From assembly GCA_020852175.1 (NCBI GenBank), contig JADZBH010000004.1:1-64000 (forward strand): a stretch of DNA of 64,000 bases, given 5' to 3'. Positions within the stretch are counted from its first letter, which is position 1, and every line of letters begins with the position of its first letter. The notes beneath the pieces were generated by a model that was not told where the DNA came from, did no database searches, and saw nothing but the letters and a program-made list of their open reading frames with translations. This document shows positions 27,270 through 38,132 of this stretch, in pieces. A program made the position numbers and the translations under genes. The stretch comes from Bryobacterales bacterium. Its GTDB lineage: Bacteria; Acidobacteriota; Terriglobia; Bryobacterales; Bryobacteraceae.

Positions 27270-29546
27270 CTACCGCGCCGCCTTCTCCTGTGCCTCCACC
27301 ACGGCCACGGCGGCCATCTTCACGATCGTGTCCACCTCGGTCTCCGGCGGCAGCACATGCACCGGATGCGCGAAACCCATCAGAATCGGGCCCACCAGTT
27401 CGCAGTTTCCCAACCGGGCCAGCAGCCGGTAAGCCGCATTGCCCGCTTCCAGGTTCGGAAACACGAGCACGTTGGCTCCGCGCGAAGCCAGCGGCGAGAA
27501 CGGATATTTTTCCGCCAGCAGATCAGACGAAACGGCAAGATCGGCCTGCAACTCACCATCCACCACCAACTCCGGAGCGCGCTCGCGCACCAGTTCCACC
27601 GCCCGGGCCGCCTTCTCCGCCAGAGGGTGCCGCGTGGAACCGAAGTTCGAAAACGACACCAGTGCCACGCGCGGCTCCAGGTCGAACCGCCTGGCCGTAC
27701 GCGCGGTGAGGATGGCGATCTCGGCCAGATCCTCGCTGGAAGGCTCGATGTTCACGGTAGGATCGGCCAGAAGATAGAACTCGCCTTTGGGTGTAATCAG
27801 CAGGTAGGCTCCGCATACCCGCCGCAGGCCCTTCTCCATCCGGATCACCTGCAGAGCCGGGCGGATCGTGTCCGGATAGTTGCGCGTCATTCCCCCCAGC
27901 ATGCCGTCGGCGTCGCCCATGCGAACCATCAGGGAAGCGAAGACGAACGGGTCGAGCACGGCCAGCCGCGCGCCGTCCCGCGTGATCCCCTTGCGCTGCC
28001 GCAACCGGAACAACTCCTCGATATAAGCCCCGGCGCGGCCATCGGACTCCGGATCGACAATCTCCACCTGCGAGGCGTCCACATGCATCGCCTCCAGGGA
28101 AGCGCGAATCGCCGCCGCGGCGCCCACCAGCACCGGACGGGCGATCCGTTCGTCCACCAGCACGCGCGCGGCGCGCACGATGCGCTCGTCGGCGCCCTCG
28201 GGAAACACCACGCGCTTGGGCGCCTGCTGAGCCTTGTGGATCAGCATGCGCATCACCTCGCGCGCCTTGCCCAGCCGTTTCTCCAGGCTCTCGCGATACT
28301 CCGCCAGGTCGAGCGTCACCTGCGCCACGCCCGACGACATCGCGGCCTCGGCCACGGCCGCCGCTTCGTGCACGAGCACCCGCGGATCGAACGGCTTCGG
28401 AATAATGTATTCGCGGCCAAACTCCATCTTGTCCACGCCATAGGCGCGCCGGACCGAATCGGGCACATCGGCGCGCGCCAGAGCGGCCAGCGCCCTGGTG
28501 GCCGCCAGTTTCATCTCATCGTTGATGGTGGTCGCCCGCACGTCCAAAGCGCCCCGGAAGATGAACGGGAACCCCAGCACGTTATTCACCTGGTTCGGAT
28601 AATCGCTCCGTCCCGTGGCGACAATGGCGTCGGGCCGTGCGGCCAAGGCTTCCTCATACGGTATTTCCGGATCGGGATTGGCCAGGGCGAAGACGATCGG
28701 GTCCCGTGCCATGGGCTTGATCATCTCGCCGGTCACGCAGTTGGCGGACGAAAGTCCGATGAACACATCGGCCCCCGCCAGAGCCTCGCTGAGCGTCCGC
28801 GCTTCGGTCTCGCGGACGAATTGCTGCTTATAGGAGTTCAGTTCCGCCATGCGTCCCGTGTGGAGGACTCCCTTGGAGTCGCACATCGTGAGCCGCTCGC
28901 GCCGCGCACCCAGTTTCACGAAATGCCGCGCGCACGAAATGGCGCTCGCTCCCGCGCCGTTCACCACGATCTCCACCTCGTCCAACCTCTTGCCGGCGAT
29001 CTCCAGGGCGTTCAGCAGCGCCGCGCCGGAAATAATCGCCGTGCCGTGCTGATCGTCGTGGAATACGGGAATCTTCAACGTCCGGCGCAGTTCCTCTTCC
29101 ACCACGAAACAGTCCGGCGCCTTGATGTCTTCCAGGTTGATTCCGCCGAAGGTGGGCTCAAGCAGTTGGCAGGCCAGGATGATCTCTCGAGGTTCCTTGG
29201 CCGCCAGTTCGATGTCGAACACGTCGATGTCGGCGAAGCGTTTGAACAACACGCCCTTGCCTTCCATCACCGGCTTGCTCGCCAAAGGGCCGATGTTGCC
29301 CAACCCCAGCACGGCGGTACCGTTGGTCACCACCGCCACCAGGTTCCCCTTCGACGTGTAGGAGTAGGCGAGCGAGGGATCCTTCTCGATTTCCAGGCAG
29401 GGAATCGCAACGCCCGGCGTGTAGGCCAGCGACAAATCGCGCTGTGTCCGGCAGGGCTTCGTGGACACCACCGACACCTTGCCGGCGGGCGATCCCGATG
29501 CGGAGGGCGCGTGATAGGCGAGAACATCCTCGCGGCGAATCTTCAT
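27270..29546 (-). CDS. maeB: NADP-dependent malic enzyme with C-terminal phosphotransacetylase-like domain
   Basis: [62 protein letters not shown]-terminal [19 protein letters not shown]. Confidence 0.95.
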   Translation of the reverse strand: MKIRREDVLAYHAPSASGSPAGKVSVVSTKPCRTQRDLSLAYTPGVAIPCLEIEKDPSLAYSYTSKGNLVAVVTNGTAVLGLGNIGPLASKPVMEGKGVLFKRFADIDVFDIELAAKEPREIILACQLLEPTFGGINLEDIKAPDCFVVEEELRRTLKIPVFHDDQHGTAIISGAALLNALEIAGKRLDEVEIVVNGAGASAISCARHFVKLGARRERLTMCDSKGVLHTGRMAELNSYKQQFVRETEARTLSEALAGADVFIGLSSANCVTGEMIKPMARDPIVFALANPDPEIPYEEALAARPDAIVATGRSDYPNQVNNVLGFPFIFRGALDVRATTINDEMKLAATRALAALARADVPDSVRRAYGVDKMEFGREYIIPKPFDPRVLVHEAAAVAEAAMSSGVAQVTLDLAEYRESLEKRLGKAREVMRMLIHKAQQAPKRVVFPEGADERIVRAARVLVDERIARPVLVGAAAAIRASLEAMHVDASQVEIVDPESDGRAGAYIEELFRLRQRKGITRDGARLAVLDPFVFASLMVRMGDADGMLGGMTRNYPDTIRPALQVIRMEKGLRRVCGAYLLITPKGEFYLLADPTVNIEPSSEDLAEIAILTARTARRFDLEPRVALVSFSNFGSTRHPLAEKAARAVELVRERAPELVVDGELQADLAVSSDLLAEKYPFSPLASRGANVLVFPNLEAGNAAYRLLARLGNCELVGPILMGFAHPVHVLPPETEVDTIVKMAAVAVVEAQEKAAR

Positions 29547-29681
29547 GTTTGTACCTTCCTCTGGCTGAGGATAGATTACCTGAGATGAAGAAAGGGCCGG
29601 CCCCCTCCCGCTCGCGCGTGAGGATGACCGGCCGGAATTCCACCCGTCAAACCCGGAAGGGCCTGACGGATCCTCCTCCTG

Positions 29682-32600
29682 TTAAAACTCCAAACGTAAT
29701 GCCACCTGCCCGGTGCGCGCGCCGCCGAAATCAACGCCGCGGGCGCCGGTGATGCGCCCGAAGTTGCTATCGGCCACGTTCAGGTTCGGGTCGCCCAGGT
29801 TGGTCCAGTTGGGCAGGTTCGTGAACGAGCCCTCCAAGCGCAGCCCCACGTTCTCGCGAATCACGAACCGCTTGCTCAGGCCCATGTTCAACGCGAACGT
29901 ACCCGGTCCGTTGAAGATGCCCACGCCGGCATTGCCGAAGCGGGCGATTGGATTCGGATCGCGGCCCGGCGTGGAACCGACACGGCAGTCGTATTGCAGT
30001 CCGCCCACCTCGCGTCCCGGACAGACAAAGGCGGCGCGGTTGGCCCATATGTCGGCTGTTGGGTTCGACACCGAACCGTTCGCCTCGCCCACGCGGTCCG
30101 GGCGCTGCGCGCCGCGGCTGGGACCGTTCGTGCCCGAAGGATCCCCGCCGGAGAACGTGGGCGTCAGGAACGCGCCCGATTGCAGCGTCAGAATGCTGGA
30201 CGCCTGCCAGCCGCCCAGCACCAGTTCGGCCGCGCGTCCCGCCCCGCTCATGAACTTGCGTCCCTTGCCGAAGGGCAACTGGTACACCATGGTCGTCACG
30301 AAACGGTGCCGCCGCGTGGCGTAGACGTTGCCGCGGTCGGCGCGCCGGTCCAGAGAGTTCGTCACGCGCCCGCCGCCGGTTTCCCCGGCGAAGCCCGTGG
30401 GCGCCGGTCCGGCGTTGTCGGCCAGGTTCTTGGCCATCGTGTAAGCCGTCGTGAAGCTTAACCCGCTCGTGAAACGGCGGTTCACCTCGAACTGGAGCGA
30501 GTTGTACAGCGAATTCGCCCCGGCATCGCGGCTGAAGATCAGGCCCCAGTTCGGAAACGGCCTGTCCAGGCTGGTGCGCCGCGCATAGAACGACGTCGAG
30601 GGAGTCATCTGGTTCACATCCGGCGCCCACGGCAACTGGTAGGAACGGTTGCCGATGTAGGAGACGCGCAGCCCTGTATTGCGGGTCAATTCGCGGTCCA
30701 CCGTCAACGCCCATTGCAGCATCTGCGGCGGCTTGAAGTCGATCTGATTGGCCGTGCGGAATTCAAACGTGCCCAGCGAACCGCCGCGCACGCCGCTGCC
30801 CGGAGTCCGCGTTTCCGGCAGCGCGAATATCGGTTTGCCGTCGGCGCCGATGTTGTTGAAGTTGCGCACGTCGCTCTGCACGGTACCCGTCAGCGAATAG
30901 AAGACCGAGCCCATCAGAATCATGTTGTACAGCCCGCCCGAGGCCCGCAGCGTCGTTTTATTGTTCAAACGGTAGGCCAGTCCAACGCGCGGCAGGAACT
31001 GTGTCTTATATGTGTTGCGGAGCGACTCCGGCAGGCCCGCGTCTTTCGCCGTGACGATCGGCGTGCAGCCAATGCCGTTCTGCGCCGCGCCAGGGCAGCC
31101 GTTGAAGGAGAGAATCGCGCCGGGCGCCACCAGGTTTCGCGCCTCGGGGTCCGACATGATGATCACCGCGCCCGTCCGCGCCACGTTACGGTCGAAGTTG
31201 GCGATGTTCAGCCCGTTGTCGCGGTAGCCGGGGTGGAGTTCGTAGCGCACGCCCAGGTCGAGCGTCAGCTTGCTGTTCACGCGGATCGTGTCCTGCGCAT
31301 ACAGCTTGTAGTGTGTCGCCTGGCCGTCGTTATCCCGGTCGAGAGCGGCGACCGCCGTGCTCGTGGGGACTCCCAGCAGGAAATCGGAGAAACCGTAACC
31401 CGTGAACGCCGGGCCAAAGCTGAAATCGCCGTAGTTGTTGCCCGTGGTGAAGCCCAGATCGGAACGCGCCCGCAGGTTGCGCACGTCGCCGCCGAACTTG
31501 AAGGTATGCTTGCCGCGAACCCAGGTCAGGTTGTCGATGAACTGGACATTGTCCGAGATGCTATAGCCCGGCCGGCCCTTGCTCACGCTCGTGTACAGGT
31601 CGATGCCGAAGGCCGGCAGTCCGTTGAAGAAGATATCCCGCTGAATGTCCTTCAAGCCAAGGTCGTTGGTGAACGCGCGGCCGTCGAAGTTGAAAATGGT
31701 CGCCGAATCGGACTTGATGTAGCCCATGCGCGCTTCGTTCAGCAGGTTCGGCTTGATCGTGTAGGTCCACGAGCCGGATACCTGCCAGAACTTCGCGCTC
31801 TGCGTATCGGACGGCAGCGTCAGCGCGTTGGCGCCCAGCGCCGGATTGTTCTTGTAGGAGAGGCGTCCGTAGACGTGGTGCTTCAGGCTGAAGTTCTGGT
31901 CCACGCGCGCCTCGTACTGATCGGAGTTGATCGAGGTCGAGCGGTTCTCGCGGTAGTTCGACGCCGACCGCCGGTCGGTCGGACCCGTGTTCGGAAGCGG
32001 GTAGAGGCTCATCACCTTCTTGGCGATGTCGCTGATGCGCGAGGCCGGAACGATGTTGCCCGCGAAGGGAACGCCCGTGTAAGGATCGCGAATGTTCACG
32101 CCTTCCCGGCTGAAGTCGCCTCCTCGCACGAAGCTGGTGGGCACCGTGTTCTGGATCGTGCCCTGCCGGGGGAACCGCAGCGACTCCCAGGTGAAATAGA
32201 AGAATGTCCTGTCCTTGCCGTTGTACAGTTTCGGCACAATGACCGGTCCGCCCAGCGTGCCGCCGAACGTGTTGCCGATCTTGGCCGGCAATACGTTCTG
32301 TCCGTAAGCGCGCGCGTCGAATGCCTTGTTCTGGTGATACCAGAACAGCGCGCCGTGATAGGCGTTCGATCCGCCCTTGGAGATCACCGTCACGTCGCCC
32401 GGTTGGCCGAACTCCGCGGTGTTGCCCACGCCCTGCACACGGACTTCACTGATCGACTCCACCGAAAGGAACATGTTCCGGTTCGGCGAATTGCCCGTCG
32501 AGGCCGTGATCGAAATGCCGTCCACGGTCGACTCCGACTGCGCCGGAAGCCCGCCCTGGATCGACAGCGCCGCGCCATTGTCTCCCTGCACGCCCGGCAG

Positions 32601-33095
32601 CGACTGCAGCAGGGCATAGGGGCTTGTGCTGCCCGCGCCGCGCACGTTGGAAGGCAGATTCAACACTTTCTCCGCCGTGAGGTTCGAGGCAATCGAAGGC
32701 GTGTCCGTCGCAATGACGCCCGCCGACGACTCGACCTCCACCGTTTGCGTCACTTCGCCTACTTCCAGACGCGCATCCACGCGCAGCCGGGAGCGGGCCT
32801 CCAACGTCACGCCGCCGGAAACGAACGTCCGGAAACCCGGCGAGGTCACCGATACCGTATACGGACCGGCGTCCACGTTCTGGAACTCGTACCCACCCTG
32901 CTCGTTGGTGACTCCCTCGCGGCTCGTGTTCGAGGCCGTTTGGGTCACCTTCACAGCCGCGCCTTTTACCACCGCGCCGGAGGCATCGGTCACGTTTCCC
33001 AGGATCACGCCATAGGTAGACTGCGCCCAGACCGGCGATGCGGAGGCAGTGCACAGCAAAAACACGGCAAAAATTGCTTGTTGAGATAGTTTCAT
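29682..33095 (-). CDS. TonB-dependent receptor, Oar-like, with carboxypeptidase-regulatory-like domain
   Basis: Signal MKLSQQAIFAVFLLCTASASPVWAQ; VILGNVTDASGAVVKGAAVKVTQ; TFFYFTWESLR; C-terminal GQVALRLEF. Confidence 0.92.
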   Translation of the reverse strand: MKLSQQAIFAVFLLCTASASPVWAQSTYGVILGNVTDASGAVVKGAAVKVTQTASNTSREGVTNEQGGYEFQNVDAGPYTVSVTSPGFRTFVSGGVTLEARSRLRVDARLEVGEVTQTVEVESSAGVIATDTPSIASNLTAEKVLNLPSNVRGAGSTSPYALLQSLPGVQGDNGAALSIQGGLPAQSESTVDGISITASTGNSPNRNMFLSVESISEVRVQGVGNTAEFGQPGDVTVISKGGSNAYHGALFWYHQNKAFDARAYGQNVLPAKIGNTFGGTLGGPVIVPKLYNGKDRTFFYFTWESLRFPRQGTIQNTVPTSFVRGGDFSREGVNIRDPYTGVPFAGNIVPASRISDIAKKVMSLYPLPNTGPTDRRSASNYRENRSTSINSDQYEARVDQNFSLKHHVYGRLSYKNNPALGANALTLPSDTQSAKFWQVSGSWTYTIKPNLLNEARMGYIKSDSATIFNFDGRAFTNDLGLKDIQRDIFFNGLPAFGIDLYTSVSKGRPGYSISDNVQFIDNLTWVRGKHTFKFGGDVRNLRARSDLGFTTGNNYGDFSFGPAFTGYGFSDFLLGVPTSTAVAALDRDNDGQATHYKLYAQDTIRVNSKLTLDLGVRYELHPGYRDNGLNIANFDRNVARTGAVIIMSDPEARNLVAPGAILSFNGCPGAAQNGIGCTPIVTAKDAGLPESLRNTYKTQFLPRVGLAYRLNNKTTLRASGGLYNMILMGSVFYSLTGTVQSDVRNFNNIGADGKPIFALPETRTPGSGVRGGSLGTFEFRTANQIDFKPPQMLQWALTVDRELTRNTGLRVSYIGNRSYQLPWAPDVNQMTPSTSFYARRTSLDRPFPNWGLIFSRDAGANSLYNSLQFEVNRRFTSGLSFTTAYTMAKNLADNAGPAPTGFAGETGGGRVTNSLDRRADRGNVYATRRHRFVTTMVYQLPFGKGRKFMSGAGRAAELVLGGWQASSILTLQSGAFLTPTFSGGDPSGTNGPSRGAQRPDRVGEANGSVSNPTADIWANRAAFVCPGREVGGLQYDCRVGSTPGRDPNPIARFGNAGVGIFNGPGTFALNMGLSKRFVIRENVGLRLEGSFTNLPNWTNLGDPNLNVADSNFGRITGARGVDFGGARTGQVALRLEF

Positions 33096-33166
33096 TTTGG
33101 ATTTCACCCTTGTTGAGTAACTCCCGTTATGTTGGTCGATTGTAGCGCGAGTTCCGTGTCAGTCAA

Positions 33167-34600
33167 ATGGCAATTTCATTTCGGGCCCGTGTTACACTGA
33201 CCGATCACCCAGTGACCTCCTCCAGCCACAGCCTGCAGAAGACCGCCGGATGGGTCCATCTATGGGCTTTAGGCGTCGGCGGGGTAATCTCCGGAAACTT
33301 CTTCGGCTGGCAGACCGGCCTGCTCACGGGCGGCTTCGGCGGGCTTTTCCTGGCCACATTGATCATCGCGGCCATGTACGTTTGCCTTGTCTTCTCTATC
33401 GCTGAATTGTCGGCTGCCCTCCCCTCCGCTGGGGGATTCTACAACTTCACCCGTTCCGCGTTCGGCAAGGACCGCGCCTTTTTGAATGGACTGACCGACG
33501 CGATCGAGTATGTCACCACACCGGCCGTCATCGTCGCCGGCATCGCCGGTTATATGAAGGCGCTTGCGCCATCCACGCCGGAATGGATCTGGTGGGTCGT
33601 CTTTTACTGTATCTTTGTGTCAATTAACGTGAAAGGCGCGGCGCTTACTTTTCGCGTCTCCATGGCCATCACCGCGCTCGCCGCTTTCGTGCTTGCCTTT
33701 TTCTATGCCAGCGCCCTGCTGACGGGCTCGTTCCGCTGGGAGCACGCCTTGAACATCCCCCCCACCACGCCCGGCGGAACCGCGTTTCTTCCTCACGGCT
33801 GGTTCGGCATCTTTTCCGCTCTGCCCTATGCCGTGTGGTTCTACCTGGCCATTGAACAACTCCCTCTGTCGGCCGAAGAAAGCTTCGACGCAGAGCGCGA
33901 CATGCCTCGCGCCCTCAAATGGGGCATGGCCACGCTGCTGTGCCTGTCTCTGAGCACGCTGGTTTTGAACTCGGGCGTGGGCCCCGGCGCGGCCGGCGTG
34001 GGCGCGTCGAACTCCCCTCTGGAAACCGGTTTCCGCGCCGTCTACCCCAGCAACGTCACCGCAGCATTGCTTTCAATCATCTCGCTCACCGGCCTCATCG
34101 CGAGCTTCCATTCCATCATTTACGCTTACGGCCGCCTGCTGTTCTCCCTGAGCCGCTCCGGATACCTGCCCTCCGTGCTGGGCCATGTGGGCCGCTGGCG
34201 CACCCCCTCTGTGGCGCTCATCGCGGGCGGCGTGCTCGGGCTCGCCCTGTGCTTCCTCGCTCAGCGTTACTCGACCAGCGTGGGCGCGGCGCTGTTGAAC
34301 ATGGCCGTCTTCGGCGCGTTGCTTTCCTACATCCTGGTGCTGATCTCATTTATCCGCCTGCGCGTGGATTCGCCCCTGCTGCGCCGCCCTTACCGTTCGC
34401 CGCTCGGCATTCCCGGCGCGATCGCCGGCATCTCGCTCGCCCTGCTTTGCCTGGCCGCCACGTTCGCGGTACCCTCATTCCGTCCCGGCGTCACCGGCGC
34501 CGCCGTCTTCATCGCGGCCATGCTCGCCTACTACTGGCTCTACCGCCGCCGCCATATGGAAGCCTATGAAACCAACATCCGCTCATCTCACTCTTCCTGA
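33167..34600 (+). CDS. APC-superfamily permease, ethanolamine permease-like (N-terminus uncertain)
   Basis: LQKTAGWVHLWALGVGGVISGNFFGWQTGLLTGGFGG; IEQLPLSAEESFDAERDMPRAL. Confidence 0.85.
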   Translation: MAISFRARVTLTDHPVTSSSHSLQKTAGWVHLWALGVGGVISGNFFGWQTGLLTGGFGGLFLATLIIAAMYVCLVFSIAELSAALPSAGGFYNFTRSAFGKDRAFLNGLTDAIEYVTTPAVIVAGIAGYMKALAPSTPEWIWWVVFYCIFVSINVKGAALTFRVSMAITALAAFVLAFFYASALLTGSFRWEHALNIPPTTPGGTAFLPHGWFGIFSALPYAVWFYLAIEQLPLSAEESFDAERDMPRALKWGMATLLCLSLSTLVLNSGVGPGAAGVGASNSPLETGFRAVYPSNVTAALLSIISLTGLIASFHSIIYAYGRLLFSLSRSGYLPSVLGHVGRWRTPSVALIAGGVLGLALCFLAQRYSTSVGAALLNMAVFGALLSYILVLISFIRLRVDSPLLRRPYRSPLGIPGAIAGISLALLCLAATFAVPSFRPGVTGAAVFIAAMLAYYWLYRRRHMEAYETNIRSSHSS

Positions 34601-35927
34601 ACTGAAGCGGCTCGCCCAGTCCGGCGAAATCGACACCGTCATCGTCGCGTTCACCGACCACTACGGCCGCCTGATGGGCAAGCGCTTCGACGCCGGTTTC
34701 TTCCTCTCCCATGCGGTCCGCGACGGCACGCATTGCTGCAACTACCTGCTCACCACGGACGCTGAAATGGAGCCCGTCCCCGGCTACTCGTTCGCCAACT
34801 GGGAACTCGGCTATGGCGACTTCCACATCGTTCCCGACACTGCCACCCTTCGCCGCCTGAGCTGGCAGGACCGCACGGCCTTCGTGCACTGCGACGTCGA
34901 TCAGGTTGACCTCGCCCCGCGCTCCATCCTGAAGAGGCAGGCCGCCCTGGCGGCCAAAACAGGCTACGAGGCCATGGCCGCCAGCGAGTTGGAATACTAC
35001 ATCTTCCGCGACACCTACCGCGATGCCGCGAAGAAGGAGTACCGCGGGCTGGAACCCCTCGGCTGGTATCTCGAGGACTACAACATCCTGCAGGGCACGC
35101 GCGAGGAGTTCTACACCGCCGCCGTGCGCCGCCATTTGAAGGCCTCCGGCATCGCCGTCGAAAATTCGAAGGGCGAATGGGGCCTCGGCCAGCATGAAAT
35201 CAACGTCCGTTACGGCCCCATCCTCCAGATGGCCGACGACCACACTCTCTACAAGCAATGCCTGAAGGAGGTGGCCGAGCAGTCCGGCGTCAGCGTCACC
35301 TTCATGGCCAAGCAGGCAGCGGGGCAGGCCGGTTCGGGTTGTCACGTTCACCTCAGCCTGCGCAAGGGCGGGCGCAACGCCTTCGCCGGAAACAAGAAGC
35401 TGGGGCCGGTGAGCGGCTCCGACGTTTTTCGCTGGTTCCTGGGCGGCTGGCTCGCCCACGTGCCCGAGTTCATGGTCTTCTACGCGCCCACCGTGAATTC
35501 CTACAAGCGTTTTGAAGACCTCTCCTGGGCCCCCACGCGGCTGGCCTGGAGCCACGACAACCGTACGGCTGGCTTCCGCGTCGTCGGCCACGGCGAATCG
35601 TTGCGCATCGAGTGCCGCATTCCGGGTGCCGACATCAATCCATATCTCGTCTTTGCCGCCGCTCTCGCTTCCGGCCTGGATGGCATCGCCAACCGGACCG
35701 AGCCGCCGCCCGTTTTCGAGGGCGATGTCTACGCCGCGCGCGCGCTGCCCCGCGTACCCTACTCGCTGGCAGAGGCCATTGGCCGCTTCGAGTCCAGCGA
35801 GTTCGTGAAGACCGCCCTGGGCGCGCCCGTCGCCGCTCACTACGCCCACTTCTACCGCAGCGAGCAGCGCGCGTTCGACCGTGCCGTCACCGACTGGGAA
35901 CGGCGCCGCTATTTTGAGAAAATCTAA
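34566..35927 (+). CDS. Glutamine synthetase-like ligase (candidate gamma-glutamyl-ethanolamide/amine synthetase)
   Basis: ASELEYYIF; GEWGLGQHEINVRYGPILQMADDHTLYK; GSGCHVHLSLR; RIECRIPGADINPYLVFAAALASGLDGI; overlaps permease 3' end. Confidence 0.9.
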   Translation: MKPTSAHLTLPELKRLAQSGEIDTVIVAFTDHYGRLMGKRFDAGFFLSHAVRDGTHCCNYLLTTDAEMEPVPGYSFANWELGYGDFHIVPDTATLRRLSWQDRTAFVHCDVDQVDLAPRSILKRQAALAAKTGYEAMAASELEYYIFRDTYRDAAKKEYRGLEPLGWYLEDYNILQGTREEFYTAAVRRHLKASGIAVENSKGEWGLGQHEINVRYGPILQMADDHTLYKQCLKEVAEQSGVSVTFMAKQAAGQAGSGCHVHLSLRKGGRNAFAGNKKLGPVSGSDVFRWFLGGWLAHVPEFMVFYAPTVNSYKRFEDLSWAPTRLAWSHDNRTAGFRVVGHGESLRIECRIPGADINPYLVFAAALASGLDGIANRTEPPPVFEGDVYAARALPRVPYSLAEAIGRFESSEFVKTALGAPVAAHYAHFYRSEQRAFDRAVTDWERRRYFEKI

Positions 35928-35954
35928 TCCGACCCTGAAGGACCAACACACTCC

Positions 35955-36728
35955 ATGCGTTTGCAAGACCAAGTCGCACTGATCACCGGCGCGGGCAGCG
36001 GCATCGGCCGCGAGTCCGCCCTTCTGTTCGCCGCCGAAGGCGCCGCGGTGGCCGCCGCCGACGTGAACCTCGCCTCGGCTGAAGTAGTCGCCGCCGAGAT
36101 CGCCAAGGCCGGGGGCAAGGCCATCGCCGTGAAGGCCGATGTGTCCAAGGCCGCCGACTGCGAAGCCATGGTGGCCGCCGCCGAAAAAACATTTGGTAAG
36201 CTCACCGTGCTCTTCAACAACGCCGGCATCTCCCATGCCGACGACGACGACGCCATGACCACCAGCGAAGCCGTCTGGGATCTCACCTTCGCCATCAACG
36301 TAAAGGGCGTCTTCCTGGGCTGCAAATACGGCATTCCGGCCCTTCAGCGGGCCGGCGGCGGCTCCATCGTCAACACGGCTTCCTTCGTGGCCCTCCTCGG
36401 CGCGGCCACGCCCCAGCTTGCCTACACCGCCAGCAAGGGCGCCGTGCTCTCCATGACGCGCGAACTCGCCGCCATACACGCCCGCCAGAATATTCGCGTG
36501 AACGCCCTGTGCCCCGGCCCGCTGCGCACCGAACTGCTCATGAAGTACCTGAATACGGAAGAAAAGAAGCAGCGCCGCCTTGTTCACATTCCCATGGGCC
36601 GCTTCGGCGAGGCCGCTGAAATCGCCAAGGCCGCGCTCTACCTGGCCTCCTCGGAATCCTCTTTTGTCACCGGCTCGGAGTTCCTCGTGGACGGCGGCAT
36701 CACGGCGGCCTACACGACTCCTCTCTAA
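35955..36728 (+). CDS. SDR-family oxidoreductase
   Basis: ALITGAGSGIGRESALLFAAEGA; NNAGISHAD; NTASFVALLGAATPQLAYTASKGAV (S-Y-K). Confidence 0.92.
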   Translation: MRLQDQVALITGAGSGIGRESALLFAAEGAAVAAADVNLASAEVVAAEIAKAGGKAIAVKADVSKAADCEAMVAAAEKTFGKLTVLFNNAGISHADDDDAMTTSEAVWDLTFAINVKGVFLGCKYGIPALQRAGGGSIVNTASFVALLGAATPQLAYTASKGAVLSMTRELAAIHARQNIRVNALCPGPLRTELLMKYLNTEEKKQRRLVHIPMGRFGEAAEIAKAALYLASSESSFVTGSEFLVDGGITAAYTTPL

Positions 36729-36737
36729 ACGGAAGCC

Positions 36738-38132
36738 ATGAGTACGCAGACAACCATTTCGCCCGTCGACGGCCGCGTGATCGACCAGCGGCCGCTCGCC
36801 ACCGGCGCGCAAATCGAATCGGCGCTCGCCCGCGCCGCCGCCGTCCAGCCCGCCTGGCGCGCTGCTCCGCTCGCGGAGCGCTGCGCCATCCTGACGAAAT
36901 TCGTCGAATGGATGGAAGCGCGCGCCCAGGAGATTGGCGAAGAGATCACCTGGCAGATGGGCCGGCCCATCCGTTATGCGCCGAACGAAATCCGCCGCGG
37001 CTTCGCCGAACGCGCACGGTTCATGATCGGGATCGCGCCCCAGCAGCTTGCCGACATCGCCGTGGCGCCTTCCCCCGGCTTCACGCGTTTCATCCGGCGC
37101 GAACCCGCCGGCGTCGTCTTCACCATCGCACCGTGGAATTACCCCTACCTCACCGCCGTGAATTCGGTTGTGCCCGCCTTGCTCGCCGGCAACGCCGTCA
37201 TATTGAAACATTCGGCCCAAACGCCGCTCTGCGCCGGACGCTTCGCCCAGGGACTCGCCGCCGCCGGCCTGCCCGAGGGTGTCTTCCAGACGCTGGACTT
37301 GAGCCATGCCGACGTCGAACGCGTCATCGGCGATGACCGCATCGCCTTTGCCGCCTTCACCGGTTCGGTGCAGGGAGGCCACGCCGTGCAGGCCGCCGCC
37401 GCGCGCCGTTTCATCGCCACCGGCCTCGAACTCGGCGGCAAGGACCCGGCCTACGTCCGCGCCGACGCCAGTCTTGCCCACGCCGTCGAAAACCTTGTCG
37501 ATGGCGCCCTGTTCAACTCCGGACAGTCCTGCTGCGGCATCGAACGCATCTATGTCCACAAGGACGTGTACGATGAATTCGTGCAGCGCGCCGTCGAACT
37601 CACTCGCGGCTACCTCCTCGGCAACCCTCTCGACGAGGCCACGACGTTTGGTCCCATGGTGCGCACCCCGGCCGCCGATTTCGTCCGCGCCCAAATCGAC
37701 GAAGCCATCGCCCAGGGCGCCACCGCCCACATCGACGCCGCCAGTTTCCCCGGCAACCGCCCCGGCTCGCCCTATCTCGCGCCGCAAATCCTTACCGGAG
37801 TGAACCATTCCATGCGAGTCATGACCGAGGAGACCTTTGGCCCGCTGGCGCCCATCATGCCCGTCGCCTCCGACGAAGAGGCCATCGCCCTCATGAACGA
37901 TTCCGCCTATGGCCTTACGGCCGCCATCTGGACCGCCGACGCCGAGGCCGCCCTTCGCATCGGCGACCGCATCGACACCGGAACCTGGTTCATGAACCGT
38001 TGCGACTATCTAGACCCCGCCCTGGCCTGGACCGGCGTGAAGGATTCCGGAAGGGGATGCACACTCAGCGTGCTCGGCTTCGATCAGGTCACGCGCCCGA
38101 AGTCGTTCCACCTGCGCACCGTCACGTCATGA
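36738..38132 (+). CDS. Aldehyde dehydrogenase family protein
   Basis: FTIAPWNYPYLTAVNSVVPALLAGNAVILKHSAQTPLC; ELGGKDPAYV; NSGQSCCGIERIYVH; EETFGPLAPIM. Confidence 0.95.
   Translation: MSTQTTISPVDGRVIDQRPLATGAQIESALARAAAVQPAWRAAPLAERCAILTKFVEWMEARAQEIGEEITWQMGRPIRYAPNEIRRGFAERARFMIGIAPQQLADIAVAPSPGFTRFIRREPAGVVFTIAPWNYPYLTAVNSVVPALLAGNAVILKHSAQTPLCAGRFAQGLAAAGLPEGVFQTLDLSHADVERVIGDDRIAFAAFTGSVQGGHAVQAAAARRFIATGLELGGKDPAYVRADASLAHAVENLVDGALFNSGQSCCGIERIYVHKDVYDEFVQRAVELTRGYLLGNPLDEATTFGPMVRTPAADFVRAQIDEAIAQGATAHIDAASFPGNRPGSPYLAPQILTGVNHSMRVMTEETFGPLAPIMPVASDEEAIALMNDSAYGLTAAIWTADAEAALRIGDRIDTGTWFMNRCDYLDPALAWTGVKDSGRGCTLSVLGFDQVTRPKSFHLRTVTS

Noticed and set aside
26670-29588. 972-aa plus-strand ORF antisense to the TSUP and malic enzyme genes
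   Set aside because: His/Arg/Gln-rich low-complexity translation with no domain motif; the minus strand has clear malic enzyme and permease motifs. GC-driven antisense ORF.
29645-29668. Hairpin CGTCAAACCC-GGAA-GGGCCTGACG downstream of the second TonB receptor
   Set aside because: Good stem with two G-U pairs but no adjacent T-tract on either strand; not enough to call a terminator.
30714-33089. 791-aa plus-strand ORF antisense to the second TonB receptor
   Set aside because: Arg/His-rich, no motifs; antisense artefact.
34509-37808. 1099-aa minus-strand ORF antisense to the gamma-glutamyl operon
   Set aside because: Gly/Ala/Val-rich translation without motifs; spans four genes with strong catalytic motifs on the plus strand.
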